From the NCBI GenBank assembly GCA_032718565.1, contig JAVGVS010000017.1:4879866-4943865 (forward strand): a DNA stretch of 64,000 nucleotides, in the 5' to 3' direction. Origin of the DNA: Distichodus sexfasciatus. Taxonomy: Eukaryota > Chordata > Actinopteri > Characiformes > Distichodontidae. The notes below the pieces were generated by a model, which worked only from the letters and a program-made list of their open reading frames with translations, had not been told where the DNA came from and searched no databases. Positions 35,627 through 46,426 of this stretch are shown piece by piece. The position numbers were made by a program, and so were the translations under genes. Numbering within the stretch: position 1 is the first letter of the stretch; the number at the start of each line of letters is the position of its first letter.

Positions 35627-35826
35627 TTAAAGGATCGGCAAATCTGTTGTTCTAACCCTGGTTTTATGGATCAGACACTTTTTAAATGCAAAGTTGTAAG
35701 GATAGACACCGTTCAAAAGAAATCTCACAGTGTCTCCCTCATCTTTTAAATATTTTTCATACTGCTTCTCAAAATGATGACCAACATAGTTGTTTGGTTC
35801 ATATTTTGCAGCAAAACTGGACACTT
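35627..35826 (-). CDS. antisense exon-like frame, possibly a terminal exon
   Basis: On the minus strand a strong acceptor (TTTCCTTTTTGTTACAG) leads into a 200-bp open stretch ending in TAA. It reads SSFAAKYEPNNYVGHHFEKQ, YEKYLKDEGDTVRFLL and GVYPYNFAFKKCL. The composition is protein-like and unrelated to V genes. No upstream exon on this strand was recognised. It may be the remnant of a host gene or of a captured segment; I do not recognise the family. Confidence 0.4.
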
Positions 35827-35969
35827 CTGTAACAAAAAGGAAACACTTTAATCAAACACATTAATTTGGGGTGACTGCCATGTTCTTTTTGCATTCCTTT
35901 TTGCATTGGGCATGGATCTAAAAAAGTTTTTGTTTTTCCATATACAGTATATAAATGGTAACCAAGTGT

Positions 35970-36817
35970 CAGTGTTGGGAAAGCTACTTTGGAAATGTAA
36001 TGTGTTACAATTACAAGTTACCCTATCTAAAATGTAATAGTAGTGTAACTATTTCAATTACTTTAACAAAGTAATGTAACTAATTACATTTGATTACTTT
36101 TGGATTACTTTTCTACATTTTGAATGAATTTTCTCAACTGTCAACCATTTTCAGTTTTTGAAACCTGGTTAACCTTACAGCATTACTCAACACTGACTGC
36201 TGTCAAAATCCTTTTAAACTCCCTCAACACAGCCACAGCCGTGTCAGACTTCAACACCTCAACACCGCTTTACTGTGAGATCATGCTGATCTTTGAATGC
36301 CTATGCCTGCTAAAACAAATATTTGACATCACTGAATAAGCAGTTGTCTATTCGTGTGGGATTGACTGTGCATATAGCGTCTGCTCACTACAGCTAATTT
36401 TTATTTCCTGCAGTGGGCTAAGCCTACATTGTAATTCCTATCTGGCATTGCAGGCCTTCTCGCAACTGCAGCTCAGACCGCTTATAGGCTGTAGATCCAG
36501 CAGCAAGTGGGTGTTGCAAATTCAAACATGATAAGAGAACCAATTAGACAAAATCGGAATAGTATCAGACTTTCAGCTGTAAATGGAGGCTGTTGTGCAC
36601 AAGAAAAACTGGCAAAACAATAATATTATTAAACATATAGCCAATGTTTCTGCAGAAGATATTGAGATGTAACTGAAATTGTAATCCTGAATATTTCCTG
36701 AAAGTAACTAATTTAATTACACATTTTTTCAAAGTAATGTAACTGATTACTGCTATTTTTATTTTGTAATTAAATTATGTAATTTTGTTACATGTGACTC
36801 GTTACTCCCCAACACTG
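35970..36817. mobile_element. non-autonomous hAT-type element
   Basis: Ends CAGTGTTGGG and CCCCAACACTG form the inverted repeat; flanks CCAAGTGT (35962-35969) and CCAAGCGT (36818-36825) are an 8-bp duplication with one change. Subterminal regions are rich in GTAATGTAACTAATTAC repeats. No transposase. Confidence 0.85.
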
Positions 36818-37011
36818 CCAAGCGTTTTATGTTATGCTGTTAATCATAGAAGCAGTGAGTTTAAATGATTAGTCAGTAAACTGAGTCATGGTCTCAACTG
36901 GATGCTGCTGGACAAGCTCATATGAGGTGAAAAAGTAGTCACATGATATTGATATTCAGGGTTTTTGTAATTTCTACATCATCTTACGTCCCCTGATGTT
37001 TCTCTGAGACT

Positions 37012-37025
37012 CCACTGGGTGGCGT
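37012..37025 (+). promoter_or_regulatory. CTCF-like motif
   Basis: CCACTGGGTGGCGT, two positions off the core pattern, 49 bp before the V14 box. Confidence 0.35.
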
Positions 37026-37073
37026 CCTTGTAAAGCATAATTGGTTTAGGCATCATTGTGCAAAACACTTTGT

Positions 37074-37092
37074 GGGTGGATTTATGACGTGA
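37074..37092 (+). promoter_or_regulatory. V14 upstream box plus CRE-like site
   Basis: GGGTGGATT (two changes from the common box) is followed closely by TGACGTGA at 37085-37092, one base from the CREB/ATF site TGACGTCA. The box sits 92 bp before the ATG, the longest spacing in the window. Confidence 0.45.
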
Positions 37093-37173
37093 ACCTAAGC
37101 ACTGAGCTACAGATATACCATTCAGAATTCTGAAATACCACTCAGCTTTCAGTCACTTCTGTTCTCCATCATC

Positions 37174-37645
37174 ATGCTGCTCTTTATTTTTTCTCTCTTA
37201 GCATTATTTTTAGGTAAGTTTTAATGAAGTACTTTTTTGACTTGACAAGCTGATAATGATCTTAAAATGAACATGCAGTAAATTGCTAATTTAATGATTA
37301 ATAAGTCAATGATTTTTTTCCCAATGAAATTCTGTTTCCAGGAGGAATGCTGGCACAGGAAATTGGGCCACTTGATAAAGAAAAGCACGTTGTAGAGGGT
37401 GATAACGTTACTCTCTCCTGCAGATACAAACCAACAGACACTGGTTATTATCTCCATTGGTATCGCCAGTACCGCAATTACAAGCCTGAATTTCTTCTTT
37501 CAATTTATCAATATGACAAATCAAATAAGGAAAGTGCTTTTCCTCGTCTGTCAGTTAAACACAATGAGCAGCAAAAACTTGTGGATTTGGAGATCTCCTT
37601 TACTACAGTTTCAGACTCTGCACTCTACTACTGTGCTCTGAGGCC
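37174..37645 (+). CDS. TCR variable segment V14, intact
   Basis: Leader exon 37174-37213 (MLLFIFSLLALFL) and V exon 37342-37645. The exon opens GGMLAQEIGPLDKEKHVVEG, then VTLSCRYKPT, YLHWYRQYRNYKPEF and VSDSALYYCALR. The RSRP turn of its relatives is RNYKP here. Framework 3 runs SVKHNEQQKLVDLEIS without interruption. Coding part intact; the nonamer is weak. 'LAQ' group. Confidence 0.9.
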
Positions 37646-37683
37646 CACAGTGGCAGGAAACCTGTTTACACTGTATAATAACC
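37646..37683 (+). other. 23-type RSS of V14, weak nonamer
   Basis: Heptamer CACAGTG, 22 bp, nonamer ATAATAACC (two changes, including position 2). Confidence 0.8.
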
Positions 37684-37856
37684 TCTAAGTAAAAAAAGGA
37701 GTTTAACTGAATATTGAATTTGCATAAATGGGCCAATATTATTACAAAATAAGGGTAAAGGACATTGGCAGGAACCTCTGTCAATACCAAATCAATATCA
37801 AATAGTTTTAAAGTCATCTACTCTGTATGCTGGATCATGGCTAAACTCAATTTCAT

Positions 37857-37980
37857 TCATTCATTATCCGAACCGCTTAATCTCTTTCAGGGTCGCGGGG
37901 GCTGGAGCCTATCCCGGGAACTACGGGCACATGGTGGTGACCAACCCTGAGCAGGAGGCAGCACACTGCAGGGCACACAT
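37857..37980 (-). repeat. SINE family 1, tail only
   Basis: Reversed tail: TTATCCGAACCGCTTAATC, GGAGCCTATCCCGG, CCCTGAGCAGG. Confidence 0.7.
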
Positions 37981-38536
37981 ACAAAAATCAGTGATGTTTT
38001 CATGCTTGATGTAAGGGGAAATTTAATACTATAGTGAAATGTTTTATTTTGGCAAAAAACATCATGTTTGCTTAAAATTAATGTAAAGTGTATGTACATA
38101 GATAAATAGACAAGCTCTTGCTTGTTACTCTGAATTGTTCATTTCCTCTGTCTAAAGTGGTCAGCGTTTATAGACAGTGGAAGACAGCATAACATTTCCT
38201 GGGAGTTCTTCAAGAAACAGACTAGTGGTGAACTATGAGCAAGTCCATACAATAAGTAGGAGTTAAATTTTGCTCACGTTACAAGATACAATAACTCATC
38301 TTCCCTGTACTTGTTTAAATGTGCTAATCCTGTGTCTGTTTTCGATGGGTCTGATTTAAGCCTGTATTGTGTTGTTCTGATCTCTGGTTTAGATGAAAAT
38401 ATAGACTATAAGGGTATCTCATACAGTTTATGTGTCATGCCTTCGTTTTCAGATGTCAATCATCCCATATCTCTCTTTCATTTCTCTTAAAAAAAAAAAA
38501 GTTTGTAAGAAACAAGAGTTCATTACATTTTCTGAT

Positions 38537-38585
38537 AGGAAACACATTTGCACAGCCAGCTAAATCCCATTCTCAGAAGGTTATA
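38537..38585 (+). pseudogene. TCR V exon fragment (V15)
   Basis: TTTCTGATAG then GGAAACACATTTGCACAG, reading GNTFAQ, is the start of an 'LAQ' V exon with its acceptor. Homology stops at a SINE. No leader or 3' end remains. Confidence 0.5.
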
Positions 38586-38589
38586 ATGA

Positions 38590-38818
38590 AAGTGAAAAGT
38601 GAAAGATTGTTTGTCATTGTGACACTCCACAGCACAATGAAATGTGACCTCTGCATTTGACCCATCTGTGAAGGAGCAGTGGGCAGCTGACATGGGCAGC
38701 AGTGCTTGGGAATGGTACCTTGCTCATTTGTGCCTCAATGGTACCTTTACCAGTCCTGGGATACAAACCAGCAACCTTCCGTTCACAGGGTGAACACTTT
38801 AACCGTCATGCTACACCT
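38590..38818 (-). repeat. SINE family 2 copy
   Basis: Reversed copy of the second SINE type: shares AGCAGTGGGCAGCTGACATG and the AATGAAATGTGACCTCTGC tail with copies at 45441 and 54833. Confidence 0.75.
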
Positions 38819-39213
38819 CCGCTACCAACTACTACCTATATGTTACTCTTTCCTCCAACTACCACTGCTCCTGGTCCCTTATGGTATAACCAGTAGCCAA
38901 GATTCAAAAATTTGATTTACCATTAAACTGAATAAAGAAAAAACTAATAAATGGTAAAAGAAATGAGGAATGTGGACATATACACTACAGTACTATAAGA
39001 AATGTCATTATGCCTGTATTATGTCTCTACTTAACAGAACGAATGTAATTAAGTTTAGAACAGTTTTACTGACACACTTAATGATTTCCAGCATGCTTCA
39101 TAAATAACTTATTGACATTTACTATATACATTATTATTTTTCATTATTTACATATATTATTATTCATGTGCCAGATAAAAGTTGTAAAGCATTGACTGAG
39201 TCATATTCTTCAT

Positions 39214-39222
39214 GGGTGGAGC
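39214..39222 (+). promoter_or_regulatory. V16 upstream box (GGGTGGAGC)
   Basis: Perfect box 77 bp before the V16 leader; followed by TCTATAACTATTCAG as at V4. Confidence 0.6.
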
Positions 39223-39299
39223 TCTATAACTATTCAGTATCACTAAAGTAATCCCTTCAGATTCAACTTTGCTATCAGTCCCTTCAAATATCTATCAAC

Positions 39300-39752
39300 A
39301 TGCTGCTCTCTATTGTTCCTGTCTTTCCACTTCTTTTAGGTAATTATACCTGAACAACAATTTATCTATTTACAATTTATATTAGACACTGAAGACAGCC
39401 AAATAACAATGAGACTTTATACGTTGTTTTAGGTAAGCAATTTAAATCTTAAAAATTTTCTCTTTTTTTTCCAGGTGGCACATTAGCACAGACAATTAAC
39501 TCACTTGATAAAGAAAAGCATGTCTCAGGGGGTGGTAATGTTATTCTGTCCTGCAACTACAGCAGCACTGCTACTAGCTTTACCCTCCAGTGGTATCGCC
39601 AATATCCCAGATCCAGACCAGAACTTCTCCATTTAATTGATTCATTTGCCAGTGAGGATGCTGTTCGTGAGCAAAAATAGAAGTCATGTGTATTTGTTGA
39701 TCTCCAACACTGCAGTATCAGACTCTGCACTGTACTACTGCGCCTTGGCACC
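39300..39752 (+). pseudogene. TCR V pseudogene V16, deletion and frameshift
   Basis: Leader 39300-39339 (MLLSIVPVFPLLL) and V exon 39475-39752 with GGTLAQTINSLDKEKHVSGG, LSCNYSST, LQWYRQYPRSRPEL. In framework 3 a short deletion shifts the frame and exposes TAG at 39678-39680. Downstream, SHVYLLISNTAVSDSALYYC continues in another frame. The signal at 39753-39790 is perfect (CACAGTG, 22 bp, ACAAAAACC), so it could still rearrange, but would give no product. Confidence 0.9.
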
Positions 39753-40388
39753 CACAGTGGCGGGAAACCCAGTTACACTGTACAAAAACCTCTGAGAAAT
39801 AGTTTTATGTGTAAGTAGGTACTGAAAGCCCCTATGTCAGACTTTGGCGTATAATTGATTACTTTGCCATCAATATCTTAATCATTCTACTGAATAATTA
39901 TTTTGAATTGTGGAAAAACATATGAGACCCTGTCCCTATTGCCATACAGATATTGGTATCACTGCAAATTCCATTTGCATCAAATATGTTTTAACTTAAG
40001 CATCAACAAGGTTCTATCATCTGCTCACATTGTAGACATCTAGCCTAACCTAAATCGGGTATAAAATTCTGCTATTTTACTCACCCCTTCAAATGCTGTT
40101 CACAAGGCATCTCAAATCTCATCTCAACATTTTGCCTGCATCTTCGAAGAACAACTTTAACCCCAAAAAGCCAAAAAACAAACAATTATCATCTTTGCAT
40201 TTCTGAATGACTGCTGCCGGCATATCAGCTACGAGAGCTGTGAGAACTAATGCTTCACACGAATAAAAATCTGAATTTAATACATCATTTGAGCATCATA
40301 ACATCTCACTCACAGCAGCTTATATGAAATCAAAACACATTACAAAGCTGCAAATCATCATAATGATTTCTGTAATAATACATGTCAT

Positions 40389-40402
40389 CCATAAGAGGGC
40401 AG
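40389..40402 (+). promoter_or_regulatory. CTCF-like motif
   Basis: CCATAAGAGGGCAG, two positions off the core pattern; 35 bp before a hAT-type insertion. Confidence 0.35.
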
Positions 40403-40870
40403 TATTTACCTTGACAGCTTGTATAGTTTCCAGCAGTAGGGGTGTTGAAATTAATCTCATAATCGATGCATCACGATGCAGACACGGACGATTCTGCATC
40501 GATGCAGTGGAAGAACATAATCGATTATATCATAATCACATTGTTTGGTCATTTTCTGGCGGCGGCATAAAAATTCTAGTTAAAAAGTGGGGATGCACCA
40601 ATTGCAATTTTCTTGGCCGACTCCGATTACCGATTTTTTAGTAAGTGTGATCCGCCGATACCGATTTTTCTGATACCGATTTTTTCCCCAGATAACAGAA
40701 AATTTGAGCTGCTGCGAGTAGTCGACGACATCGACACAAAAAAATGGGTTTCCACTTTTTTTTTATGTAACGCAGTAGTTACTTTCCCTGTTTACTAGTT
40801 ACTTTTATAATAGTGACATATAATAGTGGCAGCTCTATAGCAAACAAAAACAAAAATCAAATTAATCAAA

Positions 40871-40968
40871 GGAGCCATCGGTCAATAGGATTCGCAGGCA
40901 GAAGCTGCCAAAACCCCGCCCCCAGTTTTGGCTGTTTCTGCCTGCGAATCCTATTGGCCGATGGCTCC
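40871..40968. repeat. 98-bp near-perfect palindrome
   Basis: GGAGCCATCGGTCAATAGGA at the left pairs with TCCTATTGGCCGATGGCTCC at the right; arms are about 46 bp with few mismatches around a GC-rich loop. Confidence 0.92.
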
Positions 40969-41251
40969 TGGTTTTGTGATTGACTGCACGCTACACACAT
41001 TTTTTACAGATAAACCAAAGATGACCTAGAAAGAGGAACGGCGACAGGTAGGTTAAATGCAAGTTATAGTTTATCGACCTTATAATCATAATTTAATAGT
41101 TAGATTTTACACGTTTAATAAGAACTCAATCAATGGCTCCCCTTGCCAACTTGTTTGTTCCCAATTCAACATAAATACAGATGCAGTTACAGACTGCAGT
41201 GAGGCACATCATTGGGATGCTGAAGCAGGCGTTATAGCTCCATCATTACAC

Positions 41252-41290
41252 ACACAAACACACACACACACACACACACAAACACACACC
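41252..41290. repeat. (AC)n microsatellite
   Basis: About 18 CA units with single interruptions, inside the hAT-type element. Confidence 0.9.
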
Positions 41291-42437
41291 AAGACTGATG
41301 GCCCAGAATTATACTTTTGTAGTATCTGCATAATCATCCATTACGTTTCGTGCTTTGTTGATCCTCTGATGGTATGTAAGGCTGATATACTTATTATATT
41401 AGGTTTAATCCTTAAGCAGCTTGCAAACGAGTGTCAGAATGCTACATAGGTAAACTGCGAAAATGGTAACATACCATTGTAACATTTATGATAGAGTGAC
41501 AAAGGCGTTGGTTACTTTACCTTTTTCCAAAGCTAACGTCTGTGTTTATGTTCAACTGGGGACAGACAAGGGAGCTTACATCTCACTGCATGTATTTGTA
41601 TTTGAAAACATAATATGAAGTAATGTAGAAAAATTGACGGGATGCGTTGTGATGCATCGCGATGCATCGAGATGCATCGAGATATCTAATCGAATCGAAT
41701 CGCTGACGTGATAATCGTAATCTAATCAAATCGAATCGAATCGTGAGACCAGTGAAGGTTCACACCTCTATCCAGCAGTGCCTGGTGTCCCATAACTAAC
41801 CTGAATCATCAACCTATATTTATCCCACCTATATATAACTGTTGTGAAATATATTCTACAGCATAAGAGTCATGATTAAACTACCAACATATTAAAAGAT
41901 CTACTTTAGGATCAGACATTTGATTTATCATATAACTTCATGGTTGTTCTAAGACCTACTGTATCAAGACAGACTGTAAAAACCTACTACATTTATATCT
42001 GTAATAATGTCTGGACGCACAAAAATGACACTTGGTGTGGAAAAATATTTTGGAGGGTGAGAATATTTTTAGGAATCTTACTGCACAGTGATGCCAACAT
42101 GATCTGTATTTTCTCCCATTGCTCCCTGTCCTCTTAGTGACAGATGAAATAGCAATGGTTTTACCTGTTCTTATTTATGCTTTGTTCGAACATTTTATTT
42201 TCAGAGTATTTAGCTATTTTCATTTGTGCATAAACAGTTCTCTTTTTTATTTTGTCAATAACATTGCATTATCAAGAGCTTAACAGCACTACACTATGCA
42301 CGATTATCAGTTTGGTGATATAAGATACTAATGGTAACAGAAGAACAGCCCGCAGAGCAGGTGTTTCCTGATGTAGCTTAATGACACATTAACACAGAGG
42401 TCAGCATTAGAGCATCCGCATCAATTTGACTTTTTAC

Positions 42438-42880
42438 ATGATGGAGAAACATCTCTTGGTTTTTCTCCTTATTATAACAGGTAAGAATTACTTTCAAAAT
42501 GGTATAAGTCTCTTCAAAAAGTTACATTTCATCAGTTCCAGTTTACTACTCTAGTTTACTATTCTTTTTAACAGCTGCATTTGGTGCTGATCAAATTGGA
42601 CCAAATGATCAAGACACTGAAGTTACAATCGAAGAAGGAGAATCAGTAACACTGAAATGCTCTTATGATTCTAGTAGCAATACTGTCAGGCTCTACTGGT
42701 ATAGACAAGGTAACAAGGCTCTTGAGTATTTATCGTATAAAGGTGATCGGGATGTAAGTTTTGAGCATAGACCAGACAAACGATTTGAGATCACTAACTC
42801 CGGAAAATCCACACAACTCACTATTGGAATAGTAAACCTGGCAGACACAACCCTCTACTACTGTGCTCTTAGAGTCGGTG
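42438..42880 (+). CDS. TCR variable segment V17, coding part intact, odd heptamer
   Basis: Leader exon 42438-42480 (MMEKHLLVFLLIIT; the second ATG at 42441 gives the usual 40 bp) and V exon 42575-42880. The V domain opens AFGADQIGPNDQDTEVTIEE, then VTLKCSYDSSS, LYWYRQGNKALEYLSYKG and LADTTLYYCALR. There is no stop until the TGA formed by CAGTGA of the signal. The exon lacks an early ATG and is easily missed. 'GADQIGP' group. Use depends on whether the CCCAGTG heptamer works. Confidence 0.85.
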
Positions 42881-42919
42881 CCCAGTGATACAAAGTATAA
42901 ACATGGCTGTACAAAAACT
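42881..42919 (+). other. 23-type RSS of V17, non-canonical
   Basis: CCCAGTG in the heptamer place, 23 bp, nonamer ACAAAAACT. The first three bases should be CAC; here CCC. Confidence 0.65.
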
Positions 42920-43324
42920 CATACATATCAGGCTTTCTTTGAACTTAAAGAGATCAAAGTAAAATGCAAACCAGAACTGGTTATCTGATATTACTAACAT
43001 CCTGAATTTACTGTAGGAAATTAACACCTGTTAAAAAAATACATAGTGAATAGTATCCATAAAGCATTGAAAAGTGCAAATAAAAACGTTATTCTAAATG
43101 GGTTCTAACTCTGAAGTCATACAGATCATTCTAGAATTATTTTATACACATTTTGGTGATTCTTTTATGTCATTATGGTAACACAAATTCTCGGCATTCG
43201 AAACTACAGAGGACAGTGAACGTTTTTGACTGTTTGACAGTATATTACAAATACTTGCACTTAATAAATGAAACTTTGGCTTACTTTGTGTAACATTGTA
43301 TAGCCTAAATCTCTTATATAAAGG

Positions 43325-44152
43325 CAGACCCTCCAGGATTTAGCACCGCTGCCATCGCAAGGCAATAAACGCAAATTCAGCCAAATCCCGTAATTTCATT
43401 ACTACCTACAATTTTGACCAATTACTGCAACTTTTCCATAATTTTTTGACGATTCCAATAGGGTTCCAGCAGTTTCACTGCATGGACCCCTAAATATATA
43501 TTTATTATATAGAAAGACAGTGGAAAAAAATTATGACGAATTATGACGAATCTGTTACACTGAATCCAATGACAAGTGTGTGGACCATCGCGGAAGTGAA
43601 CGCACGCTTTATTTGCGCCTAAAGTAAATAATATGGATGTTTTATGGAGTTTCAGCAGTATGTTTTTTGTGAGAAACCCTTTAAATTTACTCTCTTTTGC
43701 ACACACGATTACTCTGGAATAATTTATTGCACAAACACGGGACTTAGATGATCGTATAGGGTAAGTCTTCTCGATTTCACTTATATGTGTATCATGCATG
43801 TGTGTTACTCCTGTTGCGAGTTAGGAGTCTGAGACTAAAGATTACAAAAAGTTGAGTTCAAAAGGTTAAAGGTTAAAATTGAGTTCAAAAGGTTAAAATA
43901 ACTAAATGATTAATGGTTAATTAAAACAACAGTGGTTTTGTTTGCTTAATTTTAATTGTTAAAAAATTATTATAAAGGGGTACCCATTTGCAACTTCTTT
44001 CCGCAGCTTTGACTTGCTACAGCAACTTTATTGCAACAAAACGCCTAAAAACACTGCAACTTTCATTGCAATATTTAGAAAAGCTGCCGCAAAAGCAAGA
44101 ATTTTAGGCCACAACAATTTCAAAAAAGGCCCGTGAAATCTTGGAGGGACTG
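43325..44152. mobile_element. hAT-type element, TIR CAGACCCTCC
   Basis: CAGACCCTCCAGGATTT at the left and the reverse complement CAGTCCCTCCAAGATTTC at the right are the terminal repeats. Flanks TATAAAGG and TAAAAGGG agree at 6 of 8 positions, an aged duplication. Internal frames are short and degenerate. Confidence 0.75.
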
Positions 44153-45440
44153 TAAAAGGGCTCAAAAAACGCTGGCATAGAGACATGTTTTTCTTTCTCA
44201 TTTTTTGCCACAAACACTCATAGGAACAGTGACATGCTCCTAGAAATGAGACTCCTTAGTGAGTAATATCAAAAACAGGTTTACTCTTGTCATCCCATAA
44301 TAAAATAATTTCATTTTGTTAATGTTTTCTAGTAATGGTCCAACTAATTTAATATAATTATTATAATTTACTACAAATGAGATAAAATGTGACATTATAG
44401 CCTTCCCTCCAATCCTTCCCCACCACCCAAAAAGGTGAGAGAATCCAAGACATACATCTGAGAAAGCTGCTATTTGTCTGGCTAACATCGCTAACTCCAA
44501 ACACGAACGTTGTGCTGCCCGACTTCCAGCTGTTGCGGGCGGACAGGACGAGAGAGAGCGGTGAGAGGAAAGGAGGGGGACTGGCAGTGTTTGTGAATAA
44601 CAGATGGTGTAACCCTGGGCACATCACTGTGAAAGAACAACTTTGCAACAGAGACATTGAGCTGTTAGCCGTTAGCATGCGACCATACTACCTCCCCAGG
44701 GAATTCTCGCAAGTTATCTCGTTAGCGGTGTATGTCCCCCCCTCGGCTAATGCAGAGGCAGCCTGTGACTCTCTCTACTCTGTAATCAGCAGACTGCAGA
44801 CACCGCATTCCCATGCTATGATCATAATATCGGGTGATTTTAATCATGCATCTCTGAACTCCACACTGCCCACTTTTACTCAGTATGAGACATGCCCCAC
44901 TAGAGACACTGGACTTACTGTATGCCAAAATAAAAGAGGCATACAGTTCATCACCTCTTCCCCCCCGGGAAGATCAGATCACAACCTGGTGCACCTTGTC
45001 TCTGTGTATGAGCCCGTAGTGCGCAGGGAGCCAGCTGTCACACACACAGTGCAGAGATGGTCGGAGGAGTGTGAGGAGGCTCTAAAGGACTGTTTTGAGT
45101 CTACTGTGTGGGAGGTGCTGTGTGATGACCATGGGGAGGACATTGACAGCCTAGTGACTTGTGTTACGGATTACATTAATTTCTGTGTGGATAACACCGT
45201 TCCCACCAGGAGTGCGCGGTGCTTTCCCAATAACAAACCATGGATTACCCCAGACATCAAGGCCGTCCTCAAGCAGAAGAGGAGGGCATTTAAATCAGGA
45301 GACAAGGAGGAGTTGAAAAGGGTGCAAAGAGAGCTGAAAGGACTGATCAAGGACGGGAAGGACAGCTACAGGCAGACGATGGAAAACCAGCTTCAGCAGA
45401 ACAATGTTAGCGAAGACTGGAGAGGCCTTAGAACCATCTT

Positions 45441-45702
45441 GGGGCAGCTGGTGGCGTAACGGTAGAGTGTTTGCCCCGTGATCTGAAGGTCGCAGGTTCG
45501 AATCCAGTGCCGGTAAAGTTACCACTGAGGTACTCATGAGCAAGGTACCGTCCCCAAGCACTGCTCCCCGGGCGCTGCCCATGTCAGCTGCCCACTGCTC
45601 CTTCACGGATGGGTTAAATGCAGAGGACACATTTCGTTGTGGTGCACTGTGTGCTGTGCTGTGGTGTGTTCACAATGACAAATAATCACTCACTTATTTA
45701 TC
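45441..45702 (+). repeat. SINE family 2 copy inside LINE B
   Basis: tRNA-like head GGGCAGCTGGTGGCGTAACG with B-box-like GGTTCGAATCC, then body CCCATGTCAGCTGCCCACTG and tail ACAATGACAAATAATCACTC. It splits the LINE between ILG and the SGHK region. Confidence 0.85.
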
Positions 45703-46426
45703 TCAGGCCACAAATAACAGAACTCACTGCCGGTGGGGGATGTGAGATGGGCTAATGAACTGAATCACTTCTTTAACAGGTTTGATTCATCTGGGATGCA
45801 GTTTTTGACATCTGCTACAGACATTTCCACCCCCACCTCTGTTCCACCTCAGACACCTGAGTCACTTTACACCTCCTCCACACACTCAGCTCACTGCACC
45901 CCCCTCCCAACCACAGCATCCAGCACGGACCCAGCACATGGCACCAGCCTGTCTCTTTCAGCCATCCAGGTTAGGAGGGAACTGAGAAGGATGAAAGCCA
46001 GGAAGGCAGCGGGTCCAGATGGCATCAGCTCAAGGGTTGTCAGGTCCTGCGCAGACTAACTGTGTGGGGTGATGGAGCTCATCTTCAACCTGAGCCTGAA
46101 GTTGGGGAGAGTACCACAGCTTTGGAAAACCTCTTGTGTGGTTCCAGTGCCGAAGACTCCACATCCCAAGGACCTCAACAGCTACAGGCCAGTGGCTCTG
46201 ACATCCCACCTGATGAAGAACCTGGAGCGGCTGGTCCTTGCTCAACTTCGGCCCCTGGGGAGTTCATCACTGGACCCACTTCAGTTTGCTCACCAGTCTC
46301 GCATTGGAGTGGATGATGCTGTCATCCACCTCTTACATCGTTCCCTCTCTCACCTGGAGACCGCCGGGAGCACTGTGAGAATCATGTTCGTTGATTTCTC
46401 CAGTGCCTTCAACACCATATTACAAG

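Larger units (their letters stand above)
40437..41770. mobile_element. hAT-type element with perfect 8-bp duplication
   Basis: Begins TAGGGGTGTTGAA and ends TTCACACCTCTA, flanked by TCCAGCAG on both sides (40429-40436, 41771-41778). It contains a second, probably nested, repeat near 40589 (GGGGATGCACCAATTGC), a large palindrome (40871-40968) and an (AC)n run near 41250. GATGCATC repeats mark both subterminal zones. No intact transposase. Confidence 0.88.
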
